Source: Smithella sp. (GTDB lineage: Bacteria; Desulfobacterota; Syntrophia; Syntrophales; Smithellaceae). Taken from it: a DNA stretch of 64,000 nucleotides. The DNA lies in the NCBI GenBank assembly GCA_007244375.1, contig SCVW01000030.1:1-64000 (forward strand). Direction: 5' to 3'. The notes under the pieces were generated by a model. It worked only from the letters and a program-made list of their open reading frames with translations, did not search any database and was not told the origin of the DNA. Made by a program: the position numbers and the translations under genes. This document shows positions 28,114 through 37,813 of this stretch, piece after piece; the stretch's first letter is position 1, and each line of letters starts with the position of its first letter.

Positions 28114-29002
28114 AGGTTGCGTCGGAGTTATCGGCGCAACAAGTATCGTTGGGAAATATTTGCTGCCATTATTGGTTGACGAAGGTTGGGATATTGTGGC
28201 GTTTTCACGCCGGACACAAAATGTAAAAGAATCGGCAGAGAATCAACGGATAACGTGGCAATTACTTGCAACATCAAAACTATCAGACGGCAGTAATATT
28301 CAACAATCAGAAAAACCGGTTAATTTTTGGATAAGTCTTGCACCTATCGCGGTTTTGTCGGAATACTTTGCGATGCTTTTGGCCCATGATGCCAGGCATG
28401 TTGTGGCTGTTTCATCTACAAGCAGGTTTACCAAAAGTGAATCTTCAGATGAACAAGAAAAAAAAATTGCAAGAGATTTAACTGAAGGTGAAGAATATTT
28501 AATTGCCTGGGCAGAAAGAAAGAAGTTAACTTTTACCATATTGAGGCCGACTTTGATTTACGACCCCGGGAATGATAAGAATGTCAGCGCGATTGCTTCT
28601 TTTATCCGGCACTTTTCTTTTTTCCCTGTGTTGGGGACAGCATGCGGACTGCGGCAGCCTATACATGCTCAGGATGTTGCTTCATGCTGTGTTGCTACGC
28701 TTACTTCAAAAGCCGCAATTAATAAATGTTATAACATATCCGGTAAAGAAATAATTAGTTACAGAGAGATGGTTAATCGTATTTTTGCTGCTCTACATAA
28801 AAGACCGCGTATTATAACATTCCCTCTTTGGCTTTTCTGGTTGGCATTATTGTTTTTAAGAGTTTTACCGCCTTTCAGGAGGTGGTCGGTTGCTATGGCT
28901 CAAAGAATGAACCAGGATCTTGTTTTTAGCCATGATGATGCCAGTCGTGATTTGGGATTTGAACCGCGTCCTTTTATTTTAACTGATATTGATTTGCACT
29001 GA
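28100..29002 (+). CDS. Atypical SDR, NAD(P)-dependent epimerase-like
   Basis: About 300 residues with a Rossmann motif GVIGATSIVGKYLLPLL near the N-terminus, VVAVSSTSRF in the position of the catalytic Ser strand, and ILRPTLIYDPGNDKN and RQPIHAQDVASCC further on, all as in extended SDRs. I see no Tyr-x3-Lys at the expected position (the sequence reads GEEYLIAWAE), so it may be an inactive or binding-only member. ATG 28100 gives a 14-base overlap with the GT2 gene; a GTG at 28079 is the alternative. Its role in the locus is unclear. Confidence 0.72.
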   Translation: MVGYRGCVGVIGATSIVGKYLLPLLVDEGWDIVAFSRRTQNVKESAENQRITWQLLATSKLSDGSNIQQSEKPVNFWISLAPIAVLSEYFAMLLAHDARHVVAVSSTSRFTKSESSDEQEKKIARDLTEGEEYLIAWAERKKLTFTILRPTLIYDPGNDKNVSAIASFIRHFSFFPVLGTACGLRQPIHAQDVASCCVATLTSKAAINKCYNISGKEIISYREMVNRIFAALHKRPRIITFPLWLFWLALLFLRVLPPFRRWSVAMAQRMNQDLVFSHDDASRDLGFEPRPFILTDIDLH

Positions 29003-29055
29003 CTTTGTTGGCGGCAAATAAAGTTTAATAAATATTTGCAGGAAGGTATGTAAAG

Positions 29056-29808
29056 TTGGAAACATTCTGTTTGGTTCTTTTGGCTATGATTATGGAGTTT
29101 ATAGACAGCTCACTGGGAATGATGTATGGAACCGTTCTGTCCCCGTTTTTGATCCTTATGGGATACGATGTGAAAAGCGTTGTTCCGTCTATATTGATTT
29201 CTCAAGCTATCGGCGGCTTTGTGGCGTCTTACAGGCATCACCAGCTAAAAAACGCTAATTTTCAAGCAGGAACTGTTGACCATAAGGTTTCTGTGACGAT
29301 TATCTGGTTTGGAGTGTTTGCGTGTCTTATCGGTGTTTTCATTTCTGTGTCGATTCCTCCAAAGGTTCTGAATACCTATATAGCAGTTTTGGTTATTGTA
29401 ATAGCATTGATGATTTTGGCGGGAAAAACTTTAATTATGACGTCGACCAAGATATATATATTGGGTTTCATCAGCGCCTTCAACAAGGCTTTATCGGGTG
29501 GCGGATTCGGTCCATTGGTTGCCGGCGGACAGCTGGTCTTTAAAGACCGTTCGGAAAAGGGAGCGATAGGATCAACAGACTTTGCCGAAGCCCCGATTTG
29601 CCTGTTGAGTTTTTGTCTGTGGTTTCTGATAAAAGGCATGCCTGACCTTAATTTAATGATTCCCCTTTGCGCCGGTGCTATGATCGGCGGATTTTTCGGT
29701 CCCATGGCTTTGAGCAAAATATCTTCCAAAGATATTCTTAAAAAGTGCCTGGGAGCGCTTGTGCTGATAGAGGGTGTTTGGGTTATTTATAAGATATGGC
29801 TCAAGTAG
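29056..29808 (+). CDS. TauE/SafE-family membrane permease
   Basis: A 250-residue inner-membrane protein with about seven or eight hydrophobic helices, the family of sulfite exporters and related sulfur or carboxylate permeases. FIDSSLGMMYGTVLSPFLIL near the N-terminus and GFISAFNKALSGGGFGPLVA in the middle are the two inverted-repeat signature stretches. The TTG start at 29056 is preceded by GGAAGG at 29041-29046. It stands 27 bases before cysD, so a part in moving sulfate or sulfite for the PAPS-making pair is likely. Confidence 0.87.
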   Translation: METFCLVLLAMIMEFIDSSLGMMYGTVLSPFLILMGYDVKSVVPSILISQAIGGFVASYRHHQLKNANFQAGTVDHKVSVTIIWFGVFACLIGVFISVSIPPKVLNTYIAVLVIVIALMILAGKTLIMTSTKIYILGFISAFNKALSGGGFGPLVAGGQLVFKDRSEKGAIGSTDFAEAPICLLSFCLWFLIKGMPDLNLMIPLCAGAMIGGFFGPMALSKISSKDILKKCLGALVLIEGVWVIYKIWLK

Positions 29809-29835
29809 GAAAATTTTTATAATAAGTCAGGTTCA

Positions 29836-30738
29836 ATGAATTCATTCAGTTTGTCATATCTGAAACAACTGGAATCCGAATCCATTCACATCATTCGTGA
29901 AACTGCCGCCGAATTTAAAAATCCGGTGATGCTTTATTCGGTGGGCAAGGATTCCAGTGTAATGTTGCGTCTGGCGCAAAAAGCTTTTTATCCCGGCAAA
30001 TTCCCTTTTCCTTTGATGCATATTGATACCGGTTACAAATTTCCGGAGATGTATAAATTCCGGGACGAATTTTGCAGCAAAACAGGAGTCCGTTTGATTG
30101 TAGAAAGGAACGAAGAATTGATTGCCCAGGGTTGCCATCCGCTGAAAATCGGCGTGGATAAGTGCTGCAGCTACTTGAAAACGGGAGCTTTGCTGGACGC
30201 TTTACGAAAGCACGGATTTGACGCTGCTTTTGGTGGTGCAAGAAGGGAAGAGGAAAAATCCCGTGCCAAGGAAAGAGTGTTTTCGTTGCGCGATTCTTTT
30301 GGGCAGTGGGACCCGAAGAATCAGCGTCCTGAACTTTGGGATATCTATAACACCAGAATTAACGAGGGAGGGACGATGCGCGTTTTTCCCTTAAGCAACT
30401 GGACAGAACGAGATATCTGGGAATACATTAAACTGGAACAGATTCCCGTTGTGCCCATTTATTTTGCCGTTCAACGGGAAGTCTTTACACATAAAGGGAT
30501 TCTTATTCCCGTGACTGAAGATTTTACCGGTGACAGAAAAAAAGTGAAGAAAGTTCTGTGCCGTTTTCGCAGTCTGGGTTGTATTCCCTGTACGGGAGCC
30601 ATCGCTTCTTCGGCGACGACCATAGATGAAATCATCGGTGAAGTCAGGGCTGCGAAGAAATCGGAAAGGGAAAACCGTATTATTGATTTAACCGGCGACA
30701 GTTCCATGGAACAGAAAAAGAAAGAAGGATATTTTTAG
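29836..30738 (+). CDS. cysD: Sulfate adenylyltransferase subunit 2
   Basis: CysD (300 residues) forms adenosine phosphosulfate from sulfate and ATP together with CysN. The PP-loop [14 protein letters not shown] (about residues 36-49) is the ATP pyrophosphatase motif, and [32 protein letters not shown] and LGCIPCTGA are all family hallmarks. Length is normal. The gene touches cysNC by one base. The pair corresponds to NodP/NodQ of rhizobia, which supply PAPS to a sulfotransferase, and sits downstream of four sulfotransferases here. Confidence 0.96.
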   Translation: MNSFSLSYLKQLESESIHIIRETAAEFKNPVMLYSVGKDSSVMLRLAQKAFYPGKFPFPLMHIDTGYKFPEMYKFRDEFCSKTGVRLIVERNEELIAQGCHPLKIGVDKCCSYLKTGALLDALRKHGFDAAFGGARREEEKSRAKERVFSLRDSFGQWDPKNQRPELWDIYNTRINEGGTMRVFPLSNWTERDIWEYIKLEQIPVVPIYFAVQREVFTHKGILIPVTEDFTGDRKKVKKVLCRFRSLGCIPCTGAIASSATTIDEIIGEVRAAKKSERENRIIDLTGDSSMEQKKKEGYF

Positions 30739-32639
30739 TGTATTCTGGCGAAAAATCTTTGCTGCGTTTTGTAACTACCGGCAGTGTCGATGACGGCAAG
30801 TCAACCCTTATTGGTCGCTTATTGTATGAAACAAAATCCATTTATGACGACCAGTTTGTGGCAATCGAAAAAACTTCGAAGAAAAGAGACCTAAAAGAAG
30901 TCGAACTGGCTTATCTTCTGGATGGCCTGGCTGCGGAAAGGGAGCAAGGCATAACAATTGATGTTGCTTACCGCTATTTTGAAACCACTAAAAGAAAATT
31001 TGTCATCACTGATTCTCCGGGACACGTACAATACACAAGAAACATGGTAACAGGAGCCTCCAAAGCAGATTGCGCCGTTATCCTGGTCGATGCCCGCAAC
31101 GGTATTTTAACCCAGTCGAAAAGACATGGATTCATTATTTCTCTGTTGCAGATTCCGCATCTGATTGTTGCAATAAACAAAATGGATATTGTTGATTATG
31201 CAGAGGATGTTTTTAACCGTATTGTCGAGGAGTATGAAAGTTTTTCCCAAAAACTGGATGTTCACGATATTGTTTATATTCCCGTATCCGCTCTCAAAGG
31301 GGACAATGTTATCACCAAGAGCAAAAAGATGCCCTGGTACGACGGCACGACCCTGCTGCATTATCTGGAAAATATCCATGTCACGGCTGATCGGAATCTG
31401 GTGGACTTTCGTTTCCCTGTTCAGTATGTAATACGTCCACATCTGGATTTTCGCGGTTTTGCTGGAAAAATTGTTTCGGGAACGATAACTCCGGGAGAAG
31501 AAGTCGTTGTCTTGCCCTCCGGAAAGACATCATTCATTAAAGCTATAACTACTTATAATGGTGATTTGCAGGAAGCCTTTTGTCCGCAGTCGGTTGTTTT
31601 GTCTTTGAACGATGAGGTTGATGTCAGCCGGGGAGATATGATTGTCCGGAAAAAAAATCTGCCTCAGATTGAAAATCGCCTGGAAGCCATGATTTGCTGG
31701 ATGGATGAGCAACCCATGATCTTGACCAAGCCATATATAATAAAACATACGACCAAGTCTGTAAAAGCTCACATAACCAGGATAATTTACAGGGTTGATG
31801 TTGACACCTTACATCGCCAGCCTGTTGAAGAATTTCAGCTTAACGACATCGGTAGAATAGAACTCAATACTTTGTCGCCGATTTTTTTTGATCCTTATAA
31901 GTTGAACCATGCCACCGGTAGTTTTGTTTTGATTGACCCTCTGACCAATAATACGGTTGCTGCCGGAATGATCAAAGGTGTCCCCAGAAACATTGAAGAT
32001 TATATGGAAACTAAAACAGATGATAAAACCGAGGTAAAAAAATCACCACATACCATCTGGCGTGGTCTAAATATAGGACTTACCGACAGGGAAGAAAAAA
32101 ATGCTCATAAAGCCGTTATTTTGTGGTTTACAGGTTTGTCCGGTTCCGGCAAATCCACAATTGCTGCCAATTTGGAGAAAAGGTTGTTTGGCATGAATTG
32201 TAAAACTGTTCTGCTTGACGGTGATAATATAAGACATGGTCTTTGTTCAGATTTGGGTTTTTCGCCGGAAGATAGAACCGAAAATATTAGAAGAGCAGGT
32301 GAAGTTGCAAAATTATTTTTCGAGCATGGCAATATTGTTCTTTGTACTTTTATTTCACCTTTCAGAAAAGATAGAGAATTTGTGAGAAGTCTTTTTTCCA
32401 CGGACAGATTCATTGAAATTCACGTAAGTTGTGGTATTGACGAATGCCGGAAACGTGATCCCAACGGATTATACAAAAAAGCGCAATCGGGATTGATCAA
32501 AGATTTTACCGGATTATCTTCACCTTATGAACCTCCTGAAAAACCGGAGATTATTATAGACACAAGACACATGTCCGTTGATGAATGCGTTGAAATTTTA
32601 TACACTTTTCTATGTAATAATAAGTATATCAATAAATAA
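30738..32639 (+). CDS. cysNC: Bifunctional sulfate adenylyltransferase subunit 1 / adenylylsulfate kinase
   Basis: A CysN-CysC fusion of 633 residues that makes PAPS in two steps. The N-terminal GTPase has G1 GSVDDGKST (about residue 14), G3 DSPGHVQY, G4 NKMD and G5 SALKGDN, followed by beta-barrel domains. The C-terminal APS kinase starts at about residue 455, with Walker A GLSGSGKST, LLDGDNIRHGLCSDLGFS and FISPFRKDRE. A GTG start at 30738 overlaps the cysD stop. No PAPS reductase or PAP phosphatase is encoded nearby, so the PAPS is probably meant for sulfation rather than assimilation. Confidence 0.96.
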   Translation: MYSGEKSLLRFVTTGSVDDGKSTLIGRLLYETKSIYDDQFVAIEKTSKKRDLKEVELAYLLDGLAAEREQGITIDVAYRYFETTKRKFVITDSPGHVQYTRNMVTGASKADCAVILVDARNGILTQSKRHGFIISLLQIPHLIVAINKMDIVDYAEDVFNRIVEEYESFSQKLDVHDIVYIPVSALKGDNVITKSKKMPWYDGTTLLHYLENIHVTADRNLVDFRFPVQYVIRPHLDFRGFAGKIVSGTITPGEEVVVLPSGKTSFIKAITTYNGDLQEAFCPQSVVLSLNDEVDVSRGDMIVRKKNLPQIENRLEAMICWMDEQPMILTKPYIIKHTTKSVKAHITRIIYRVDVDTLHRQPVEEFQLNDIGRIELNTLSPIFFDPYKLNHATGSFVLIDPLTNNTVAAGMIKGVPRNIEDYMETKTDDKTEVKKSPHTIWRGLNIGLTDREEKNAHKAVILWFTGLSGSGKSTIAANLEKRLFGMNCKTVLLDGDNIRHGLCSDLGFSPEDRTENIRRAGEVAKLFFEHGNIVLCTFISPFRKDREFVRSLFSTDRFIEIHVSCGIDECRKRDPNGLYKKAQSGLIKDFTGLSSPYEPPEKPEIIIDTRHMSVDECVEILYTFLCNNKYINK

Positions 32640-32879
32640 TATATTATATAACGTTATTTTATTAATGAGATTTAAATGAGCCGCTTGAATAACATATTGA
32701 ATTTCTTTATAAATAATTATCCTGCCTGCTTTCCTGTTCTTAAATTATAAAAAATAAGATTTTACATCAATTTTATCCTGGCGTAATCGCATTTTTGGTT
32801 ACGAAAAATACAAGGAATACATTAGAATAATTAATTGTTTAATTAAGTCTATGTTTGTTGGCATTTGTGCAATTTTATC

Positions 32880-32910
32880 TTGACAATAAGCATGGTCTTA
32901 TGACGATATA
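32880..32910 (+). promoter_or_regulatory. Putative promoter of ppdK
   Basis: A TTGACA box at 32880-32885 is followed after about 19 bases by GATATA (32905-32910), some 50 bases before the start codon. The spacing is longer than ideal. The rest of the 319-base region 32640-32958 is AT-rich and shows no other feature. Confidence 0.45.
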
Positions 32911-32958
32911 GCGCATTAAAATTTACAGGATTTACCAAGGAGGTTGAAAAGTAAAGTT

Positions 32959-35727
32959 ATGACAAAATATGTATACTCCTTCTCGGAAGGATATGGAAAA
33001 AGTAAAAATCTCTTGGGAGGTAAGGGAATTGGACTTGCGGAGATGGCACATCTCAAAATTCCTATTCCTCCTGGCTTTACAATTACAACGGAAGTTTGCA
33101 CGGCCTTCTACGCAAATAAAGGCCGTTATCCTCAGGGATTAAAGGAACAGGTTGCCAAAGCCCTGCAGAAAATGGAAAAAGATGCGGGAATGAAATTCGG
33201 TGATCCGAAAAATCCTCTTTTGTGCTCAGCCCGTTCGGGAGCGCGTAAGAGCATGCCCGGCATGATGGAAACAGTATTGAACATTGGTCTTACCTCGAAA
33301 ACAATTCCCGGCATGATTGAAAAAACTAAAAATCCCCGTTTTGTCTGGGATTCTTATCGCCGTTTGATACAGATGTATTCTGATGTCGTGATGGAAAAAG
33401 CCGAAGGCATAGAACCGGCGGAAGGCATGGGTGTGCGCCAGCAGTTGGAGAGGGAACTTGCGGCAATGAAACAACGCCGCAGCGCTAACTCTGATGTTGA
33501 TCTTACAGAACGTGACCTTGCCGAATTGGCCGAAGTTTATAAAGCCAAAGTGCAGGAAGTTTTAGGGAAACCATTCCCTGATGACGCAATTGAGCAGTTA
33601 TGGGGCGCAATCGGAGCGGTATTTAAAAGCTGGAATGGCAAGCGTGCTATTTCTTACCGCAGAATTGAAGGCATTCCCGACGATTGGGGCACAGCGGTCA
33701 ATGTGCAAGCAATGGTTTTCGGCAATATGGGTGACAATTCAGCTACCGGCGTAGCTTTTACCCGTAATCCGGCCACCGGTGAAAACAAATTCTATGGTGA
33801 ATGGCTGCCTAATGCACAGGGAGAAGATGTTGTCGCGGGAATCCGGACTCCCAATCCGATTAATGAGGAAACCCGTCAGACTGATGATACCGAAGGACAT
33901 CCTTCCCTCGAGAAGGCCATGCCCAAAGCCTATGCTCAAATCAAGGCCATCCGCAATAAATTGGAAACTCATTTCAAAGATATGCAGGATCTGGAATTCA
34001 CCATTCAGGAAGGACGTGTCTGGATGTTGCAGACGCGCACCGGCAAACGCAACGGTCCTGCCGCCGTGCGCATGGCCGTGGAAATGTATAAAAAGAAAAT
34101 GATCAGTGCAGCAGAAGCGGTTTCGCGCGTAACGCCTGCTCAGCTTGATGAAATGCTTCACCCGATGGTTGATCCTAATGCGGAAGCTTCGGCGGATTTT
34201 CTGGTTAAGGGTTTGCCTGCCGGTCCCGGCGGCGCAGTGGGACAGGTAGTATTTACTGCAGAAGAAGCCGTGAATCTGGCCAAAGAAGGTAAAAAAGTAA
34301 TTCTTGTGCGGGAAGAAACCAATCCTGAAGATGTGGAAGGAATGCGTGCTGCACAGGGAATTCTGACCGCTCGCGGCGGCATGACCTCACACGCGGCGCT
34401 TGTTGCCCGCGGCTGGGGTAAGTGTTGTATCGTCGGCGCAGGAGGACTGCATGTTGATTTTCAGAAAAAAACTATGAGTGCCGATAGTAAAGAAGTGTGT
34501 GAAGGCGAAATCATAACGCTTAACGGAACCAAAGGGCGTGTTTATCGAGGGGCACTGCCGATGATTAGTGGCGCTGAAGATGATAAGAACTTTATGGATT
34601 TTATGAAAATATGCGATTCGGTACGGCGTCTTAAAATCCGCACCAACGCAGAAACACCGAAAGACGCTGCTAAGGCAGTGCAGTTCGGCGCTGAAGGTAT
34701 TGGTTTGTTCCGTACGGAGCACATGTTCTATGGCGAAAACAGCGAAAAACCTTTGTTCTATCTGCGCAAGATGATTCTTTCGGATAATGAAGAACAACGC
34801 CGTGCAGCATTGGATGATTTATTCCCCTATGTCAAGAGTGATATTAAAAAGACAATTGAAGTCATGGCAGGAAGACCCGTAACCATTCGTCTTCTGGATC
34901 CGCCTCTGCATGAATTCGTACCGGAAAATCCGGAAGAAAGACAGCGTCTGGCGGAAAGCCTGGGCATTTCGATAGAAAAACTCAATAGCCGTGCGGAAAA
35001 ACTACATGAAACCAATCCAATGATGGGGCATCGCGGCGTACGTCTGGGAATTACCTATCCCGAAGTAAGCGAAATGCAGATTCGCGCCATTCTGGAAGGA
35101 GCGGCAGAGCTTATAAAAGAAGGTAAAAAAGCATTACCTGAGATTATGATACCAGTCGTCTGCGGTGTAAATGAATTAAAGAATCAGGGAACTCTGGTCA
35201 AAAAGGTTTATCCGGAAGTGTGCGCCAAATACGGACTTAAAAAGATACCTTACATGGTGGGCACGATGATAGAGATTCCGCGGGCGGCGCTGTTGGCCGA
35301 TAGGATTGCCGAGGAGGCGGAATTTTTCAGTTTCGGAACAAACGATTTAACACAAATGACTTACGGTTTCAGCAGGGACGATGTCGGCGCGTTTGTGCCG
35401 GAATATTTGGAGAAAAAGATTCTTCCGGCCGATCCTTTCCAGATTCTTGATCAACTGGGTGTTGGACAGTTGGTACAGTTTGGTGTAGAACGCGGACGCA
35501 AAACACGGCCTGGTCTGAAGGTCGGTATCTGCGGTGAGCACGGCGGTGAACCATCCAGCGTCATGTTCTGCCATAGTGTAGGTATGGACTACGTCAGTTG
35601 TTCACCCTATCGTGTGCCGATAGCACGTCTGGCGGCTGCTCAAGCGGTGATAGAAGAAAAAAATTTGCCGAAACCAAAAGCAAAGCCCCAAACAAAGGCA
35701 AAAGCAAAAGTAAAGGCTCGTAAATAA
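32959..35727 (+). CDS. ppdK: Pyruvate, phosphate dikinase
   Basis: Interconverts pyruvate, ATP and phosphate with PEP, AMP and pyrophosphate; in an anaerobe this runs gluconeogenesis or pyrophosphate-linked glycolysis. The 922-residue protein has the ATP-grasp domain (NLLGGKGIGLAEM, LCSARSGARKSMPGMMETVL), the swivelling phosphohistidine domain (GGMTSHAALVARGWGKCCI, His at about residue 477) and the PEP-binding barrel (RTEHMFYG, GTNDLTQMTYGFSRDD, GICGEHGGEPSSV). ATG 32959 gives the usual MTKYVYSF start; AAGGAGG at 32937-32943 lies 15 bases upstream, rather far. The last ~20 residues are an unusual Lys/Ala-rich tail. Confidence 0.97.
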   Translation: MTKYVYSFSEGYGKSKNLLGGKGIGLAEMAHLKIPIPPGFTITTEVCTAFYANKGRYPQGLKEQVAKALQKMEKDAGMKFGDPKNPLLCSARSGARKSMPGMMETVLNIGLTSKTIPGMIEKTKNPRFVWDSYRRLIQMYSDVVMEKAEGIEPAEGMGVRQQLERELAAMKQRRSANSDVDLTERDLAELAEVYKAKVQEVLGKPFPDDAIEQLWGAIGAVFKSWNGKRAISYRRIEGIPDDWGTAVNVQAMVFGNMGDNSATGVAFTRNPATGENKFYGEWLPNAQGEDVVAGIRTPNPINEETRQTDDTEGHPSLEKAMPKAYAQIKAIRNKLETHFKDMQDLEFTIQEGRVWMLQTRTGKRNGPAAVRMAVEMYKKKMISAAEAVSRVTPAQLDEMLHPMVDPNAEASADFLVKGLPAGPGGAVGQVVFTAEEAVNLAKEGKKVILVREETNPEDVEGMRAAQGILTARGGMTSHAALVARGWGKCCIVGAGGLHVDFQKKTMSADSKEVCEGEIITLNGTKGRVYRGALPMISGAEDDKNFMDFMKICDSVRRLKIRTNAETPKDAAKAVQFGAEGIGLFRTEHMFYGENSEKPLFYLRKMILSDNEEQRRAALDDLFPYVKSDIKKTIEVMAGRPVTIRLLDPPLHEFVPENPEERQRLAESLGISIEKLNSRAEKLHETNPMMGHRGVRLGITYPEVSEMQIRAILEGAAELIKEGKKALPEIMIPVVCGVNELKNQGTLVKKVYPEVCAKYGLKKIPYMVGTMIEIPRAALLADRIAEEAEFFSFGTNDLTQMTYGFSRDDVGAFVPEYLEKKILPADPFQILDQLGVGQLVQFGVERGRKTRPGLKVGICGEHGGEPSSVMFCHSVGMDYVSCSPYRVPIARLAAAQAVIEEKNLPKPKAKPQTKAKAKVKARK

Positions 35728-35736
35728 TTAACAAAA

Positions 35737-35765
35737 GAGCGCCGGATTACGAAGATCCGGCGCTC
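35737..35765 (+). terminator. Hairpin terminator after ppdK
   Basis: A perfect 11-bp inverted repeat, GAGCGCCGGAT and ATCCGGCGCTC with a 7-base loop, begins 9 bases after the ppdK stop. The following AGATTAATTAG is only weakly T-rich, so it may act as an mRNA-stabilising hairpin as well as a terminator. Confidence 0.7.
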
Positions 35766-35824
35766 AGATTAATTAGTAACAGTCCAACAATAGTAACGAC
35801 ATTGGGCACGTGACCACTACAGTC

Positions 35825-35889
35825 GTCACCCCGGCGGAGGCCGGGGTCCAGCTTAAATAATTCTGGATTCCGGCTTCCGCCGGAATGAC
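35825..35889. repeat. Two-hairpin palindromic intergenic repeat
   Basis: A 65-base element made of two GC-rich halves, GTCACCCCGGCGGAGGCC... and ...GGCTTCCGCCGGAATGAC, that are imperfect reverse complements of each other (about 22 of 27 positions). Each half also folds on itself (CCCCGGCGGAGGCCGGGG and CCGGCTTCCGCCGG). It resembles the GC-rich repeats often found between genes in deltaproteobacterial and other genomes. It lies upstream of pckG. Confidence 0.75.
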
Positions 35890-35939
35890 CAATGTATAGA
35901 CTATTATGAGACAATTAATAAATAAGGAAATGTTATCTT

Positions 35940-37727
35940 ATGGAAATGATCGTAAAAAATGAAAAATTGAAAAATTGGGTTAACGAAATTGAGCAAATGT
36001 GCACACCTGATAAAGTGCATTGGTGTGATGGCTCCAAGAAAGAATATAACGAATTAATGGTGCAGGCAGTAAAAAGCGGTTCTGCTATAAAACTTAAAAA
36101 ACGAAAAAACAGTTTTTTGTTTTGTTCCCATCCTTCCGATGTGGCAAGAGTGGAGAACAGAACTTATATAAGCTATCCCTCGCAAATTGATGCCGGGCCC
36201 ACTAATAATTGGGTTGCGCCTGATGAATTAAAGGCAACGATGAAGTCACTTTATTCGGGCTGCATGAAAGGGCGCACAATGTATGTGATTCCTTTCTCTA
36301 TGGGTCCGATTGACTCGCCGATTGCGAAAATCGGTATAGAAATTACGGACAGTATCTATGTTGTCTGTAATATGCATATCATGACCCGGGTAGGGAAGAA
36401 AGTTATTAAAAAACTGGGAAAGGAAGGCGAATTTATACCTTGTCTTCATTCCGTAGGCGCTCCTCTTGCAAAGGGACAGAAAGATGTTCCATGGCCCTGT
36501 GCACCCATGGAGAAAAAATATATCAGTCATTTTCCGGATGAAAATTTAATCTGGTCTTATGGTTCAGGTTATGGAGGGAATGCTTTGCTGGGTAAGAAAT
36601 GCCTGGCACTGCGCATAGCTTCGGCGATGGCCAAGCGTGAAGGTTGGATGGCGGAACATATGCTGATTTTGAGGCTGACCAGTCCGGAAGGCAAACAGTA
36701 TCACATTACCGGTGCTTTTCCTTCGGCGTGCGGTAAAACCAATCTGGCAATGCTGCAACCTACCATTGACGGCTGGAAATGTGAATGTGTCGGTGATGAC
36801 ATTGCCTGGATGAAAATCGGTCCTGACGGCCGGCTCTATGCGATCAACCCCGAATCAGGATTTTTTGGCGTGGCGCCGGGTACATCCTATGATTCCAATC
36901 CCATGGCGATGGAATCAATCAAGGAGAACACAATTTTCACCAACTGTGCCCTGACCGATGACGGCGATATCTGGTGGGAGGGTATGGATGGGCCTGCGCC
37001 CAAACATGCCATTGACTGGAAAGGCCATGATTGGCCTACGGAGAAGAAGGAACCTGCTGCCAATCCCAATGCGCGCTTTACAGCGCCCGCTTCGCAGTGC
37101 CCGGTCATTTGCCCGGACTGGGAAAAACCGGAAGGCGTTCCCATCGATATTTTTGTGTTTGGCGGACGTCGTGCCGGTGTTGTGCCTTTGGTTAACGAGG
37201 CCTATAATTTTAATCACGGCGTATTCCTGGGCGCCACTGCTTCGTCGGAAACCACGGCAGCTAATATCGGTGCGGTGGGAAACTTAAGGCGCGATCCTTT
37301 TGCCATGCAGCCGTTCTGCGGCTATAACATGGGCGATTATTTCCAGCACTGGTTCGATATGGGTGACAGGCTCGGGGATAAAGCTCCCCGGATCTTTTAC
37401 GTTAACTGGTTCCGTAAGAGTCAGGATGGCCGATGGTTGTGGCCCGGTTTCGGCGAAAACAGCCGCGTGTTGAAATGGATGTGCGAACGAATTGAAGGAA
37501 AAACTGAAGCGGTTAAAACTCCTATTGGATTGTTGCCGACAATTGACAGCTTGGATCTGAAGGGGCTTAAAATTGATGAGCAGGATATTAAGGCTCTTCT
37601 GCATGTTGATGTTGATGCATGGAGGGCGGAGATTCCCGATATTGAAAAACACTTCGCCCGGTTCGGCGACCGTCTGCCGCAAAGACTGAAGAAACAATTT
37701 GAAGAGCTTAAGGAAAGACTCAAATAG
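35940..37727 (+). CDS. pckG: Phosphoenolpyruvate carboxykinase (GTP)
   Basis: Catalyses oxaloacetate + GTP to PEP + CO2 + GDP, the entry to gluconeogenesis, or the reverse carboxylation. The 595-residue protein has the PEPCK P-loop with the mobile active-site Cys, [13 protein letters not shown] (about residues 259-271), the metal and GTP sites in [22 protein letters not shown] split over about residues 282-303, and [12 protein letters not shown] and [21 protein letters not shown] further on. Length and motifs are those of the GTP-dependent class. It is next to ppdK, which makes PEP from pyruvate, so both enzymes of PEP synthesis are neighbours. Confidence 0.97.
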   Translation: MEMIVKNEKLKNWVNEIEQMCTPDKVHWCDGSKKEYNELMVQAVKSGSAIKLKKRKNSFLFCSHPSDVARVENRTYISYPSQIDAGPTNNWVAPDELKATMKSLYSGCMKGRTMYVIPFSMGPIDSPIAKIGIEITDSIYVVCNMHIMTRVGKKVIKKLGKEGEFIPCLHSVGAPLAKGQKDVPWPCAPMEKKYISHFPDENLIWSYGSGYGGNALLGKKCLALRIASAMAKREGWMAEHMLILRLTSPEGKQYHITGAFPSACGKTNLAMLQPTIDGWKCECVGDDIAWMKIGPDGRLYAINPESGFFGVAPGTSYDSNPMAMESIKENTIFTNCALTDDGDIWWEGMDGPAPKHAIDWKGHDWPTEKKEPAANPNARFTAPASQCPVICPDWEKPEGVPIDIFVFGGRRAGVVPLVNEAYNFNHGVFLGATASSETTAANIGAVGNLRRDPFAMQPFCGYNMGDYFQHWFDMGDRLGDKAPRIFYVNWFRKSQDGRWLWPGFGENSRVLKWMCERIEGKTEAVKTPIGLLPTIDSLDLKGLKIDEQDIKALLHVDVDAWRAEIPDIEKHFARFGDRLPQRLKKQFEELKERLK

Positions 37728-37754
37728 ATTCTACGAAATTGTCTGGATTAATAA

Positions 37755-37787
37755 AAAGGGGGACAGCAGATTTCGCTGTCCCCCTTT
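37755..37787. terminator. Bidirectional rho-independent terminator
   Basis: The stem GGGGGACAGC / GCTGTCCCCC (37758-37767 and 37775-37784) has a 7-base loop and is flanked by AAA on the left and TTT on the right. It lies between the convergent pckG and autotransporter genes and can end transcription from both sides. Confidence 0.88.
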
Positions 37788-37813
37788 CATTGTTTCAGCT
37801 TATCGGTGCAGTA

